Shown here one piece after another: positions 34,700-46,204 of a DNA stretch of 64,000 bases. Position 1 is the first letter of the stretch. The number at the start of each line of letters is the position of its first letter. The notes below the pieces were generated by a model. It had not been told where the DNA came from, ran no database searches, and was given only the letters and a program-made list of their open reading frames with translations. The stretch spans positions 51,240,960 through 51,304,959 of the forward strand of contig CM057839.1 in assembly GCA_030068075.1 (NCBI GenBank), written 5' to 3'. The stretch is from Paguma larvata (Eukaryota; Chordata; Mammalia; Carnivora; Viverridae). The position numbers and the translations under genes were made by a program.

Positions 34700-35685
34700 T
34701 AGTCCTGTAAACTCGGAGTTCAGGAAATGCCTGAGGCTTTTAGGAGTGTTTAATTGTGTGACGACTCAGATGCTTTTACCAAGTCTTCGTTTTTTGGTGA
34801 ATGGCCCAGGCTTATTATATATTACCCTTTTCCTGTACTGCTTCAAATCCTTTTGAGAAATTGAGTACGTACCCTCGAGATTGTGGGAACTTTCAGCTAT
34901 TTCGGTTCATTGTAGTCATACCTGTGTTTCCATACAGCACTTGAAAGCCTTGTCCTTTATCTTTTTTTTTTTTTTCCTGTATTTATTCTTACCTCGTCTT
35001 GTATTTTAAAGGCAAAACTCACATCTTGGTGATTTATACAAATTGCAAAAATGTCAAAAAGGACCCAAATCAAGTACTTGTTCGGTCTTTCTGCAGTGGA
35101 AGAGTTATAAACATAACTTATGTCCTTAGTAAGAGACAAAAGTAGGACACTGGCTAAAGCTGACTCCCTATCACACATGTCAAAGGCAGAAGAGGTCCTA
35201 CCACAAAGCAGACTAAGCCTAGTATCTCCAAATATCTCCACAGCATCTCCAAACTGTCAGGAGTGAATTGGCCAACGAAAAAATATTTAAATCGGGTTAC
35301 ACAAAACCAACAGCAAACCAAAAGAATGCAGAAGACTTCACTTGCAGTTAAAGGCCTTGATATTTCTGGAGTTGTCCCTATCGGTAAATCTATATCAAGC
35401 ACCTACCATGTCGTAACTCTGTGACAGGTGCTGAGAGGTGATAGGTGGCTATAAAAGAAAAGCCAAGCTGGATAAGGCTTTGTGTATCTTGCCAAGGCCT
35501 TGGACCTGAAGGGTGAAGGCTGAAACAGGCATCTAACCTAGTTAAGAGACAGTGAAAATCAAGGCAAATGTTTGCATAAAATGTTTGCTTTCACATGCAT
35601 GTTCTCCTATCATCTTCACTACAGCCCTATGAGACTTCTAGGGGAAAATGAAAGAAATGTAAGATATAAGAGTTTATGAAATTCT
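34700..35685. other. Unassigned stretch beyond the VWA8 promoter
   Basis: Composition falls quickly from CpG-rich to AT-rich after 34700. No exon, repeat family or splice-site pair is convincing. A T run lies at 34961-34975. Confidence 0.45.
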
Positions 35686-35689
35686 TTTC

Positions 35690-35850
35690 CCACTTTGAGT
35701 TCATACTGTATGCCAGGCGTTATGCTAAATACTTCAAAGCATTACTTCATTTCACACAGTCTCACTTTATTATCCTCTGTTTTACAGGTGAAGAAACTGA
35801 GGCTGGAGAAATTAAGTTCCTTGATTAAGACATCTCTATTTAACCTTGCT
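35690..35850 (-). repeat. MIR, minus strand
   Basis: ACTGTATGCCAGGCGTTATGC, AGCATTACTTCATTTCACAC, TTACAGGTGAAGAAACTGAG, in reversed MIR order. Confidence 0.75.
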
Positions 35851-35939
35851 GGAGTCCAGTAGAAAAACAGTCTAAGGTAATTTAGCAAAGCACTAAAAGC
35901 TCTTGGAATCAAGACAATGGAGAAATCAATACAGGTGTA

Positions 35940-36800
35940 TAGCATTCAGTCATCCAACAACTTTTTTTCAAGCAACTGTGATATAAACGGTACCCTTCTG
36001 GGTACTGTGTAGTAATGGGCTCACATCAAGTACAGAAGACAAACATACAAATGAAGAGTTATAATACAATGAGAGCTACGTTTTTAGGATATTTAGACTC
36101 AAGGTACTCTGAGATAGAGTGCTTCACCAAGGAGAGGTCAATGAGGTTTCACAGAGAATTTAATGACTAAAATGGGTCTTGAAGGATATTTGAGAGCTTT
36201 TCAAGGGAGAAAAGGGGGAGTTATATCTGGCAGAGGGAAGAGCATGTACAAAGGTACAGAAAGCTGGATACACATGGCAAGACTGAGAATCAGTGATCTG
36301 CTGAGTCTGGAGGTCAAGTACCTAAAAGTTTGTAGAGGTGAGCCCGGAAAGAGAAATTGGGGCCATGTTGTATGTGAAATGAAAGAGTTTACGTATTAAC
36401 CTCCAGGAAATGGGGAAATGAAGCTATTTTAGAGTGACGGATCTGCAATGTAAGGACAAATTTGAGCCAGAGAAAAAATAACACCTGAGCTTTACTTTGA
36501 ATGCCAGTTTAGGTTTAGATAAAGAAAGAAGTGGGTATAGAGCGGAAGCAAAGGCTTAGAGTCCTGACAAACATTGTCAGTTTTCAGGGATAATGAGACC
36601 AGCCAGGTGAAAAGGGCATAATCTTAGGAGAGCAAGGGCGGGAGGAAAAGATTATGCAATGAGGAACCTTGAATGGCTTGATGAAGGTGGAAAGTCGGAC
36701 TTCATCATATAGGTAGGTTGGGTAGCCCCTAGATGATTCGATCATGTTTTAGCTCCGACATGAATTGTGAATTGAGTAAGGAAGAAAGGCAGCATCAAAT
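35940..36800 (+). repeat. Ancient mammalian repeat, family not named
   Basis: Fragments such as CAGAGGGAAGAGCATGTACA, GGCCATGTTGTATGTGAA and the gap-separated blocks around 36000-36300 match a widely seen mammalian repeat whose name I cannot give. No coding content. Related text seems to occur near 19090-19380 and 61490-61800. Confidence 0.35.
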
Positions 36801-37184
36801 TCTAGCTATGTGGCAGTAAAAACAGTCTCTGCTTGAAACAGTAAACCCCCACTGGTGGAATGAGCCTGAATGGGGAAAAGTAGACCTCAGCAATGTTTGA
36901 AAGATAAACCAAAGGTCCTTGATTTAAAAAGACGTCCATCATAACTCTGTGTAATTTCTCTCAAATTCTCACTAAAATAACTGGTCATGTACTTTTAAAA
37001 AAACGCAAACTACCAAAAACTGGTATTGATTGTCAACCTTTTCCTAGAGTCCAGAAGAAATATTTTTCCTACCATATTAATGTAACTGGATGGAAAATTC
37101 AGTTAATAATCCATCCATGGTATGTCCTATTTTAAAAAGGTAGGTGCTTCCTCCCTCCTTACTGTTCACCCTCCTGAGAAATCA

Positions 37185-37390
37185 CAGGTCCGCACCTGTG
37201 GTTCCCAGAATTCAGTGTACATCCCGAGCATCCGGAAAACTTGTTAAAATGTAGATTCTCGGGGCGCCTGGGTGGCTCAGTCGATTAAGCGGCCGACTTC
37301 AGCTCAGGTCATGATCTCATGGTCTGTGAAACGCGTCGGGCTCTGTGCTGATGGCTCAGAGCCTGGAGCCTGCTTCAGATTCTGCGTCTG

Positions 37391-37424
<34 letters not shown>

Positions 37425-37600
37425 CTTCCCCTGCTCACGCTCTGTCTCTCAAAAATAAATAAAAGTTAAAAAAATAAATAAAATGTAGATTTTCAGGCTT
37501 CACTCCCCACACCTACCCTGAGATTCTGACTCAGTAGGTCTGAAAAGGCCGAAGAATGTGCATTTTCACATTACCTATAAGAGATCACCTGCATGCCACA
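37185..37600 (+). mobile_element. MER5A DNA transposon, split by a SINE
   Basis: Left part GGAAAACTTGTTAAAATGTAGATTCTC, right part CCCACACCTACCCTGAGATTC with TGACTCAGTAGGTCTG fit MER5A (hAT-Charlie). The SINE at 37261-37479 sits in the middle with its target duplication. Confidence 0.75.
37261..37479 (+). repeat. tRNA-derived carnivore SINE inside MER5A
   Basis: Head GGGGCGCCTGGGTGGCTCAG, (TC)n at 37393-37422, tail AATAAATAAAAGTTAAAAAAA. Perfect 12-base duplication AAAATGTAGATT at 37246-37257 and 37480-37491. A small deletion removed part of the B-box region (GTCTGTGAAACGCGTCGG). Confidence 0.95.
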
Positions 37601-37604
37601 CATT

Positions 37605-38945
37605 TTAGTCATAAAACTAGATAACAGTTCTCTCCATTGTTCTGTTTTGCTGCTGAGGCTGTCCCGCCTATTCATCTCTACAGCACTTTTTCTAAAACAA
37701 TTTGTAAATACTTTCCCCTTATCAACAATCAAAATAAAATGAAAGGAAAGAAAATAAAATAAAAACTGAACAGGGAATTGGAGAAGAGAGGAACGAAGAG
37801 AACAGATGATGGCCCCTTTACATCATAAAATGTTTTTAGACAAGGACACGGCAGGAATAGCAGCCCTGAGAAGACTTTAAACTGTAGGATTTCTTGAACT
37901 CTATCTATTCAGAGGATAGAAAGGAACCCAATGGAAACACAAGAACCATAGCTAGCTAAAGCTTAAGATCTGTGAAGGGAATTTGATCAGCACACAAGTG
38001 GACAAACAAGAGGGCCAAAGACAAATTGACCAGTCTGTCTACTGGCAAACACCAGGTCAGGCTAGGTAGAACATTCTATATCCGAAAATAAGTAACAAAG
38101 AGGAAAATGGAATCCACTTAAAAAATACTATACTGTGGAACAAAGAAAATAAAGTAGCATGTCAATCAGGAGGTATGTAAATCTCTGAAAATATATTACC
38201 CTGATGAGGCGGGGGGAATGCCACTTGCCATGGTTAAGGATATAAGAATACATAGCCTTTATGAAATAAGAGTGAGCAAGAGCATGAGAAGTTGAGAGAG
38301 AAAGAGATGAATAAGGTAAGAAAGGGTAAGAAAGAGACACTAGAAGAACCCCTCACCCCCACAAACACTAAATAATGCTGGATAAAATAGTTTAAAACAG
38401 CACTAAAAATGAACTTAGAAGCTTATAAAAATTAGGGAAAATTCTCTAAATCCAGGAGTAAATCTGGGAGGAAGAGTCTGGGAGGGTGAGGAATCACCAA
38501 AGGTGCTGGTTGCCCCGAAAATATCTACTTTCCCAGGTGCCTATAGCTTTAGGTGACACACAGGACAGGGGGTGGACTGAAGACCCCAACATAAACCAGG
38601 ATGGGAAAAGGTCTACACAAATAGTAGACAAGGGAGAAAATTGCTGAGGTAGACAATAAGGCATCACGTCTATCTGCTTGATTCTAGATAGGAATTTGTT
38701 TTCCTTAAGACTTTGTGGCTTCTACCTGAAATTCAGATGGGTTTGATACCCGAAAATACAGTATTTGATTGTTATGAAGAAAAATATAAGCCAATAATTT
38801 TAATTTAGATGGACTCAGTCATCATATAGGATATTTGCCCTGCACAATTAACAAGCTCTATATGGTTAACATACAAAAAAATGGCAAGCATAAGTTGAAG
38901 GGTGCGTATTACCTGCAAGAATAAATAGAACATTAGAAATGAGTT
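37605..38945. other. Unassigned stretch
   Basis: About 1.3 kb with no repeat or exon I can name; a diverged L1 remnant is possible in the A-rich part but not shown. Confidence 0.4.
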
Positions 38946-38946
38946 A

Positions 38947-39436
38947 TGTTAAAGGCTGCCGGGGTCCTTGTTCCAGCGAATCTAGGGGTCCACGAAGGAT
39001 CGAGGGTCAGGAGAAAGGAAGTGAGAGAGCCATGAGAGAGATGGAGTCTGATGACCAAGCCGACAGCCCTGGCAATTCTGGTATCTCTGCCCTGCCGGTC
39101 TCAGTGTCTTTATTTAAAAGGTAGTGAGTTACATTACAGCAATGAGTGACATTCTATAGTTTGATCTCTTTAACAATAATCCATTTTTACCTGCAAGGTG
39201 GCAACTTCCTTAATCCTGTATGTTGGTTTCAGGATAATTAAAATATAAATTTAGGGTGGGGGGAGAGAACAGGGTGTTTCCTTTAAGGCCTTAATGTTAA
39301 TTATCTGTAAACAGGAGAAATCAAGGCGTTATTTTGAGGACTGTACTTCCAACTACAATGGGGGAGGTGCAACCCATCCCCAAGGTGCAACTTTAAGGTT
39401 ACTTCTCAACCTGTGAGCCCAAAACGGCTCCCAACA
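38947..39436 (-). mobile_element. Solo endogenous-retrovirus LTR, class II-like
   Basis: On the minus strand it begins TGTTGGGAGCCG, the kind of 5' end seen in class II (ERVK/IAP-like) LTRs, and ends CAGCCTTTAACA, giving TG...CA termini about 490 bases apart. AATAAA (39114-39109) lies before a CT-rich stretch, as in the R-U5 part of an LTR. Left and right flanks do not match, so I see no target duplication. There is no internal retroviral sequence on either side. The family assignment is tentative. Confidence 0.65.
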
Positions 39437-39529
39437 ACAGGCCATAAAGCATGTTTCAACAAAAATCAAAGAACAGAGAACACAATTTCATATCTTAATG
39501 CAATTAAGTGAGAAATCACTTTTATGACT

Positions 39530-41200
39530 TTTTTCAAGTATAGGTATGCTTCTGTATACTCATGGGTCAAAGAAGAAAATAAAATTAGAAAACACTTGGA
39601 ACTGAACAATCATGAAAATGCCTCCTATTAAATCCTGCGATGTGCAGCTAAAGCTTTCCTGTGCATAGAGACTAAAAATTAAATGGACCAACCTTTCAAC
39701 TTAAAAAGTATGAAAAAGAAAAACATATTAAGTCCAAAGGAAGTTGAAAGAAGGAATATTAAAGACAAACAAAAATTAATGACATGGAAAGCAAAGATAA
39801 AAGAATAAACAAAAACAAAATTTAGTTATGTGTAAAGACTAATTTTTGTAGCAGAAATAAAATGAACTCAAGAGAAATGTTGGAAAATAAAGCTGAATAA
39901 GTCTCCCAGAAAAAGGACCAGCAATACTAAGAAAAGCAAAAGAAAACGTTTAAAAATAAAAGATTAGTCCAGGAGTTCTAATGAATGAGTTTCAGAGTTC
40001 GAGGGTTTCAGAACTAGAGAACAGAATGAACAGGGAAGGAAATCATCCAAACTCAAGAAAATTTCCCAGAAATAAAGGAAGCAAGTGTTCAAATTTGAAA
40101 GGGCTCAGCCAAAGGAAGCTGTTTGCGAAATTTCAGTAAACTGACAAGAAAGAAAAAAATTTGCTAGCTTTCAGGAAGAAAAATCAGGCTTTATATCAAG
40201 AATTAAGAATCAGAATAGCATTAAACTTCCAAAGTCATACCCAGAAAGAAAAGAGGGAGACAATATAACCCCAGGTGCCTGTTTATTAAAGCATAATTAG
40301 GATGGCAATAAGATAACTTTTTATTTTACTTTTGCACTGAGTTAAAATATTTAAATTTTTTGAATGTTGAATGCATACATGGTGTACTTTTTATTTATGG
40401 GTACATTAGAGAAAGAAGTATACTCTGTATACATTACATTTGTCCCCAGGAAGAAATTTGCCTACTAGCAATAGAGGAAGCCAGAAGACAATGAAGCAAT
40501 GCCTTCGAAATTCTGAAAGAAAATTATTTTCAAGAATTATATACCCAGCCAAACTATCAATTAAGAGTGAAAGTAGAAGAGAGACATTTTCAGGCATGTA
40601 AAAATCTCAAAAACAATATATTTTGATGCACCTTTTCTCAGGAAGAGAGAGAGGAAGCCAAGAAAGACAAAGACATGTGACCTCAGGAGATAAAGATGTA
40701 GCACAGGGGAAAGGAAAAGGAAATCCCTGACTGACAGTGAAGAGAGCTCCAAAAAAGATGGCGGTGCAGCAGGCCAGATGGCCATAGTCTCCATAGGATC
40801 TGGTCAGAGGGTTCAAAGAGACTTCAAGAAAATCAAAGTTATTTGATATTATCAAGAAAATAGAAAACAATACTAGTTTATGAGTTAATAATGAAGCCCT
40901 GAGAAACTAAATGAACAAAAACTAATTATTAATTTCAAGGCAAACAGAATGTGCGGGAAAGGTAAAGGATACATAGTATGTGGCTTAACTGTAACTGGCA
41001 TGTAGTAGTCATAATGTAAACATTGAATATTAAGCTAGCTGAAATTACGATATAACTGCATTAGTAAGATAGGAGGATAGTGACTAGTGACGGCTGAGCT
41101 AAATTACCATCTTCTAAAGTCAAAAATCAATAGATAATGCCTAAAACTGAAAACTCAAGAAAACACCTAAAATTGAAAACTCACAAAGTAGCAAGATAAG
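39530..41200 (+). repeat. Old L1/HAL1 remnants
   Basis: First, ORF2-like text (CTCATGGGTCAAAGAAGAAA at 39560). Then, from about 40010, ORF1/HAL1 text including ATATACCCAGCCAAACTATC at 40540 and GCACCTTTTCTCAGGAAG at 40629. Order and divergence suggest two old insertions. No frame is intact. Confidence 0.65.
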
Positions 41201-41539
41201 CATTTTATAAGAGATATTAAAATTAAGATGAACACCAGTTATCAGCTGAAGAGTTGAGAACAGTTGTGGGAAATGGATTGATGGGGAGGGTCCTCCAGGC
41301 GCTTGCTGTGTTCTCAAAATAATCACAAAAACTAGATTTGGGGAAGATAAAGGGATTGTGCCAATATTTACTCTCATCAGGTTGTATGAGGGTCTCTGCT
41401 TCCCTGATCCCTTTCCTACACAAGATATCACAATTAAAAGAAGGAAGGAAAGAAGCAAAGAGGGAGAGAAAGAAGGAGGACAGGAAAAGAAAGAAGATCA
41501 TTATCTATTTGGAACCCCCAAACTGACATTGTTATTTTA

Positions 41540-41715
41540 ATTTTTATGTCTTTGATCATCAGTGAGGATGAACACTTATACATGTTAAAAGTCATTTGCA
41601 CTTTTGTTACTAATTGGTCTAATTCCCCTTCATGTACATTTTGAAATATTGTTCTGATTTTAAGAGTTCTCCATATTAAGAATATTAACCCATTTTTAGT
41701 AGGTTGTTGATACAC
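41540..41715 (-). repeat. Old L1 fragment, minus strand
   Basis: TCATCAGTGAGGATGAACAC, AAAGTCATTTGCACTTTTG and CATATTAAGAATATTAACCC in reversed L1 ORF2 order. Confidence 0.65.
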
Positions 41716-41811
41716 TTACATAGCTCTTTCCCTCCACTACATTATCTAGCTCAATCCTCAAATGTTTATGAACAAATACATTGAACTAAGGAATGAATGT
41801 GAAGTAGTAAA

Positions 41812-42018
41812 ACTAGGGGCTTTGGAACCAGGCAAATCTGGGCTCGAATCACACTTCATTTCTAGTTGTATGACATTGGGAAAATTACTTAGCCTTTCTG
41901 AGCCTCAATATCCTTATCTCTAAAATATAAATAATATTTAACAGAGTATTGTGACAATCCAATAATAAATGGAAAGTGTCTAGCAGATCACCAGTAGGTA
42001 TTCAGGAAATGTTAACAA
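41812..42018 (+). repeat. MIR, nearly full length
   Basis: GGGCTTTGGAACCAGGCAAA, GGGCTCGAATCACACTTC, TATGACATTGGGAAAATTAC, GAGCCTCAATATCCTTATC and AGTAGGTATTCAGGAAATG run in MIR order over about 205 bases. Confidence 0.85.
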
Positions 42019-42229
42019 TTCGAATAACCAAGCTTTGGATATTAGGCAACTTGACAATTTAAATTTTAAGTAGATATTAAATGTAAATTATGCAGAGGGG
42101 GTGGATCTAGAAGCCTTGATTACTATGATAAGTAGCTTTTGGTATATATATTTTTAAGGCATATTAAAGGGTACAACAATCTTCTGACCCTTTTCCTCCA
42201 AAGGAACAATTTCTTGGTTTCTTTCTCTG

Positions 42230-42730
42230 CTAGATAGTCTGTTATATTTGGCTGCTAGAACTCCTCTTCCACCTTTTCTAATGAAAGTAATCCCTTTTCC
42301 TTTGGGCACCTTCGTCTTCCAGACCTGGTGAGGCTGTCAAGCACCTTATCCTATCTCACCAAGCAGAGGTTTTGGCATATGACTCGCGATCATAGAGCTT
42401 GATCCAGCATGTCAGAGAATTTCATCAGGGGTGGCTGTGGGTGCAGGGACTCTTCCTTACTCAAATTGCAGGTGCTTACAGCCCCCATGTAATTCAAGAA
42501 CTGCTGAGGCCATCTTGCTGTAATTCAGAGAGAGCCTGTCTGAGACAAGAGAAAAGCAAAGCAAATGATTGAGACAAAGAGGAACAAGGTGTCCTGGCAA
42601 TATACCTTGAACTCTGAATCAGCCGAATCTGAACCACCCCTTTAGACATCTATGAGCCAACAAATATTTATTTAATGTAAGCTTGACTTAGCTTTTGTTA
42701 CTTGTGATTTCAAGAGTCCTGACTGATGCC
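42230..42730 (+). repeat. Ancient interspersed repeat, family not named
   Basis: GAGGCCATCTTGCTGTAATT, ATGAGCCAACAAATATTTAT and AAGAGTCCTGACTGATGCC fit the downstream part of the same kind of repeat as 29840-30430. Confidence 0.4.
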
Positions 42731-43388
42731 AGCTCTTCCCCCACCCCCTCCCAGTCCCGAACCCTTGCAGGAGTGGCTTGGCTAAGAGATATGGCTGTCC
42801 TTGGTATCAACCATTTTACAGCACCTCTCTCTATGGTGGGAAAATATGCTGAAAATATGGGAAAATATGGTGCGCTGTAGACTATAAATGTAAGTCACAT
42901 CAAGCTCCTAATTTATTAATTCTTCATGGAAGCAAGATGGCCATACATGTGTATTTCTTTTGGCCTCCCCCAAATCCCTAATGGGGGCACATCCTTCCAG
43001 CACAACTGCTCATTCGAGGTAGGGTGTTGCCAAGTGTGGAAAGCTCAATTCCTGTAGCCCCATAATTCTCATTACATTCAAGGCCTGTTCAGGAAAAATG
43101 TCATCAATCTATACATTTCTAGCTAAAGGGAATATTTATGTCAAGTTCTTTTGATCCTTCATTCCTGCATCAACAAAGGACAGCAGGGAGAGCAGAGCGA
43201 GCCCAAGTGTCCCTGCTCCACACGGTCCAGCATTCTACAAACCCATTTTCCCAGAACTATCCTCTGACTCTGATTTAATACCCGTTATGTCAATTGTTCT
43301 ACTGTTGAGTTTGGTCTGAGGACCACTATCACAAATTCATTTTATCATAAAAGAGCTTATCAAGAAGTTAAAGACCAATTTTTGCTGT
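42731..43388. other. Unassigned stretch
   Basis: Nothing recognised. GGGAAAATATG is directly repeated at 42838-42871. Confidence 0.4.
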
Positions 43389-43401
43389 TTTAAAGGATTA
43401 T

Positions 43402-43601
43402 TTAGGGGCACATGGGTTGCTCAGTTGGTTAAATATCCAACTCTTAGTTTTGGCTCAAGTCATGATCTCATGCCTTCATAGGTTTGAGCCCCACATTCGG
43501 CTCTGCACTCACAATGCAGATTCTCTCTCACACCTTCTCTCTCCCCCCTACCTTGTGTTGTCTCTGTCTCTCTCAAAATAAATAAATAAACTTAAAAAAG
43601 A
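43402..43601 (+). repeat. tRNA-derived carnivore SINE, first of a pair
   Basis: Diverged head GGGGCACATGGGTTGCTCAG; tail AATAAATAAATAAACTTAAAA. Flanked by TAAAGGA (43391) and ATAAAAGGA (43602-43610). Confidence 0.9.
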
Positions 43602-43611
43602 ATAAAAGGAT

Positions 43612-43820
43612 AGGGGCACCCAGATGGCTCAACTAGTTAAGCTTCGACTTCGGCTCAGATCATAATCTCACATCTCATGAGTTCGAGCCTCGCGTCAGGT
43701 TCTGTGCTGACAGCTCAGAGCCTGGAGCCTGCTTCAGATTCTGTGTGTCTCTCTCTCTGTCCCTCCCCCACTTGTGCTCTTTCTCTCTTTCAAAAATAAA
43801 CAAACAAAAAAATTAAAAAA
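43612..43820 (+). repeat. tRNA-derived carnivore SINE, second of a pair
   Basis: Head GGGGCACCCAGATGGCTCAA and tail CAAAAATAAACAAACAAAAA. It begins directly at the ATAAAAGGAT that ends the first SINE and is followed by a third copy, ATAAAAGGAAT (43821). Confidence 0.9.
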
Positions 43821-44139
43821 ATAAAAGGAATATCTATAAGATTCCTTGAAAATTGTCAATCCATGGTGTATATAATTAATTGATTGATAAAAATCAACAT
43901 GTGTCCATATTTTCAAGAACTATCCTCTTTATTTTAGAGATATTTTTTTCTTTTGTACATGATTTATCCTTAAAATATTTCTTCAAAAGAATCTAATTAC
44001 CACAGAATATTATTAGCCTCTTGTTTTATAGCTGAAAAGATCATATCTCCTATTTTATTTTTCCTAACCTTATGGAAGTCTCCTTCATTCAACACCGTTC
44101 AAGGCATGCAACTGCACATGTAAGTACCACTTTCTTCAG

Positions 44140-44482
44140 TAGTTCAGTGGTTACTGAGCTTTTGCTCTCGCTCTTCCCTCCTCCTAGAATCCTCTTCCCC
44201 ATACTTCCACAGCCTTTTCTTTCTTAGTCTCAGGTCCCAGCTTAAAGTGCTGTTTCTCAGAGAAGCTCCCCTATTCCTGTCGAAGAAGGCTTTCCTCCCT
44301 ATTTTATGTCCCATTGCCCTTATCACAACCTGTAAGTGCTGTACACCCTTGACCTTGATTGTCCCTGTCCTTCACTGGGCCCTAAGCTGCAGGAGGCTGT
44401 CTGGCTGAGCATTTTCTCCCAAGTGCCTAGCACATGACCTGACAGAGTAAGTGCTCATGAAATATTTTTTGAATAAATGAAA
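44140..44482 (+). repeat. L2 3' end
   Basis: TCCCAGCTTAAAGTGCTG, CAGAGAAGCTCCCCTATTCC, TTTATGTCCCATTGCCC, AAGTGCCTAGCACATGACC and GTAAGTGCTCATGAAATAT follow the last 340 bases of L2. Confidence 0.75.
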
Positions 44483-44659
44483 ATGTTCTATTTCCTACAT
44501 TCTTAACAAATCTCAAGAAATTCGCAAAGGCTGATAATACGCCCACCAATACCAGATTCCATAACACAAACCATGGATAATGAGGTTGGTAAATCACACA
44601 AAGACAGTCACACTGCTACATTTGGTTATAGTCATGGCAAATTTTGGTACGTTTAATAG

Positions 44660-44949
44660 TTAAGACGATTAGTTTTTTTTTTAACATTTTAAAATTTTTT
44701 AAAACTTGTGGCAAAATGCACATAACATAAAATTTACCATGTTAACATTTTAATATACAGTTCAGTGGCATTAAGTACATTCACATTGTTCTGTGACCAT
44801 CACCACTATCCATCCCCTTTCTTTTCATCTTGCAAAATTGATAGTCTGTACCCATTAGACAATGACTCTGCATTTCCCTGTTCCCAGCCTCTGCCAACCA
44901 CCATCCTACCTTCTATCTCTATGAATGTGACTACTCTAGGTACCTCATA
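44660..44949 (-). repeat. L1 3' UTR (L1MA/MB type), minus strand
   Basis: ATATACAGTTCAGTGGCATT, TGTGACCATCACCACTATCC, TGTACCCATTAGACAATGAC and GAATGTGACTACTCTAGG are the reversed L1 3' UTR. It is cut off by the LTR that starts at 44950. Confidence 0.75.
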
Positions 44950-45435
44950 TGTATTAGTCAGGGCTCTCCAGAGAAACAGAACTAATAGGCTATATAGACA
45001 TACACATAGATATAGATAAAGATTTAAATTTAGATACAAAGAGATTTATTATAAGGAGTTGGCTCACACCATTATGGAGGCCAAGAAGTCCCAAGATCTG
45101 CAGTCAACAAGCTCAAGGGCCAGGAGAGCTGATGGTGCAGCTCCAATCTAAATGCTGGCAGCCTCACAACCCCGGAAGAGCTGATGTTTCTCTTTGAGTT
45201 CAAAGGCAGAAGACTGATGTCCCAGCTCAAAGAATTAGGTATTCGGAGTTCCCTCTTCCTCACCCTAGGGTCAGCCTTTTTATTCTATTTAGGGCTGCAA
45301 ATGATTGGACACTCATATCAGGGAGGACAATTTGCTTTACTCACTCCACCGATTCAAATGTTAATCTCATCCTCCAGTGAATCTATTGCATCTGAGTTAT
45401 GCTAATGAGGAGACTCACAGTAGGCCCCTCAATAG
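44950..45435 (+). mobile_element. ERVL LTR (MLT2 type)
   Basis: Starts TGTATTAGTCAGGGCTCTCC and keeps AGAGATTTATTATAAGGAG, GGAGGCCAAGAAGTCCC, GGTGCAGCTCCAATC and CAGATTCAAATGTTAATC-like blocks in order. The right end is not clear because another LTR-like block follows. No internal genes. Confidence 0.7.
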
Positions 45436-45439
45436 CTCG

Positions 45440-45990
45440 AAGGTGGCTGGTCATCCTGGAAAGACCAATGGTGTGATTGGAGGGTCGGCTCTTTGAATCA
45501 CATGAGAGCAGTCCAAATTCTTGACCTCTGGGGAGGGCAGAGAGGCTGGAGATTGAGTTTAATTATGGAGTCAAGGCTCCTATAAAAACTCTGATCACCA
45601 AATCACATGGCCAAAACTCTGGACAGGGAGCTTCCTGGGAGGTGAATACATTGATGCGCTGCGAGGTTGATGCATCCTGGTACCATAGGGAAAGGGCATG
45701 AAATAGGTATCCTTGGGATCCTCCCAGAACTCACTCTGTGTGTCTCTTCATTTGGCTGTTTCTGATTTGTCTCTTTAGAATAAAATCTAATCTTAAATGT
45801 AACACTTTCCTGAAATCTATGAATCATTCTAGCAGAGTATCATACCTCGGAGGGGTCATGCAAGCCCTCCAGATTTGTAAGTAGTTGATCTGAGGTGAGG
45901 ATAGTCATGCTGTGGACTGTGTCGTCCAACTTGTGGGGTCTGGACTAACTCCTGGTGGTTGGTGCCAGAATTGGACTGACTTGATGTCAG
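45440..45990 (+). mobile_element. LTR-like element (ERVL-type, family not named)
   Basis: Contains TATAAAA (45581-45587) and AATAAA (45779-45784) at LTR-like spacing, with TGGCTGTTTCTGATTTGTC between them and GGGGTCATGCAAGCCCTCC after. The layout fits a mammalian LTR retaining promoter and polyadenylation motifs. No coding region. Confidence 0.5.
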
Positions 45991-46089
45991 AAGAGAGCCC
46001 CTTCAGGGCTTACAAAGGAAGGGGAGGAGAGGGAGGCTCCATACTAGTTGTAAATCCTGTTTTTCTTATTCACTTCCTGAGTAACCTTT

Positions 46090-46200
46090 ATTGAGTCCTT
46101 ATTTAGTTTCACTCACTGTTATTTCTGTTTTACAAATGGGAAAATCGAGGCTTAGAGGGGATAAATAACTTACCCATATAAACATGAAGTATTTAAGGAC
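46090..46200 (-). repeat. MIR, minus strand
   Basis: TTCTGTTTTACAAATGGG, AAAATCGAGGCTTAGAGGGG and ATAACTTACCCATA give the reversed MIR centre. Confidence 0.65.
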
Positions 46201-46204
46201 TTGA

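Noticed and set aside
34042..34710. 222-codon open frame on the plus strand in the CpG island
   Set aside because: It overlaps VWA8 exon 1 on the other strand, is rich in Arg, Pro, Gly and Ala as any frame in CpG-rich DNA would be, and has no recognisable domain. Stop scarcity explains it.
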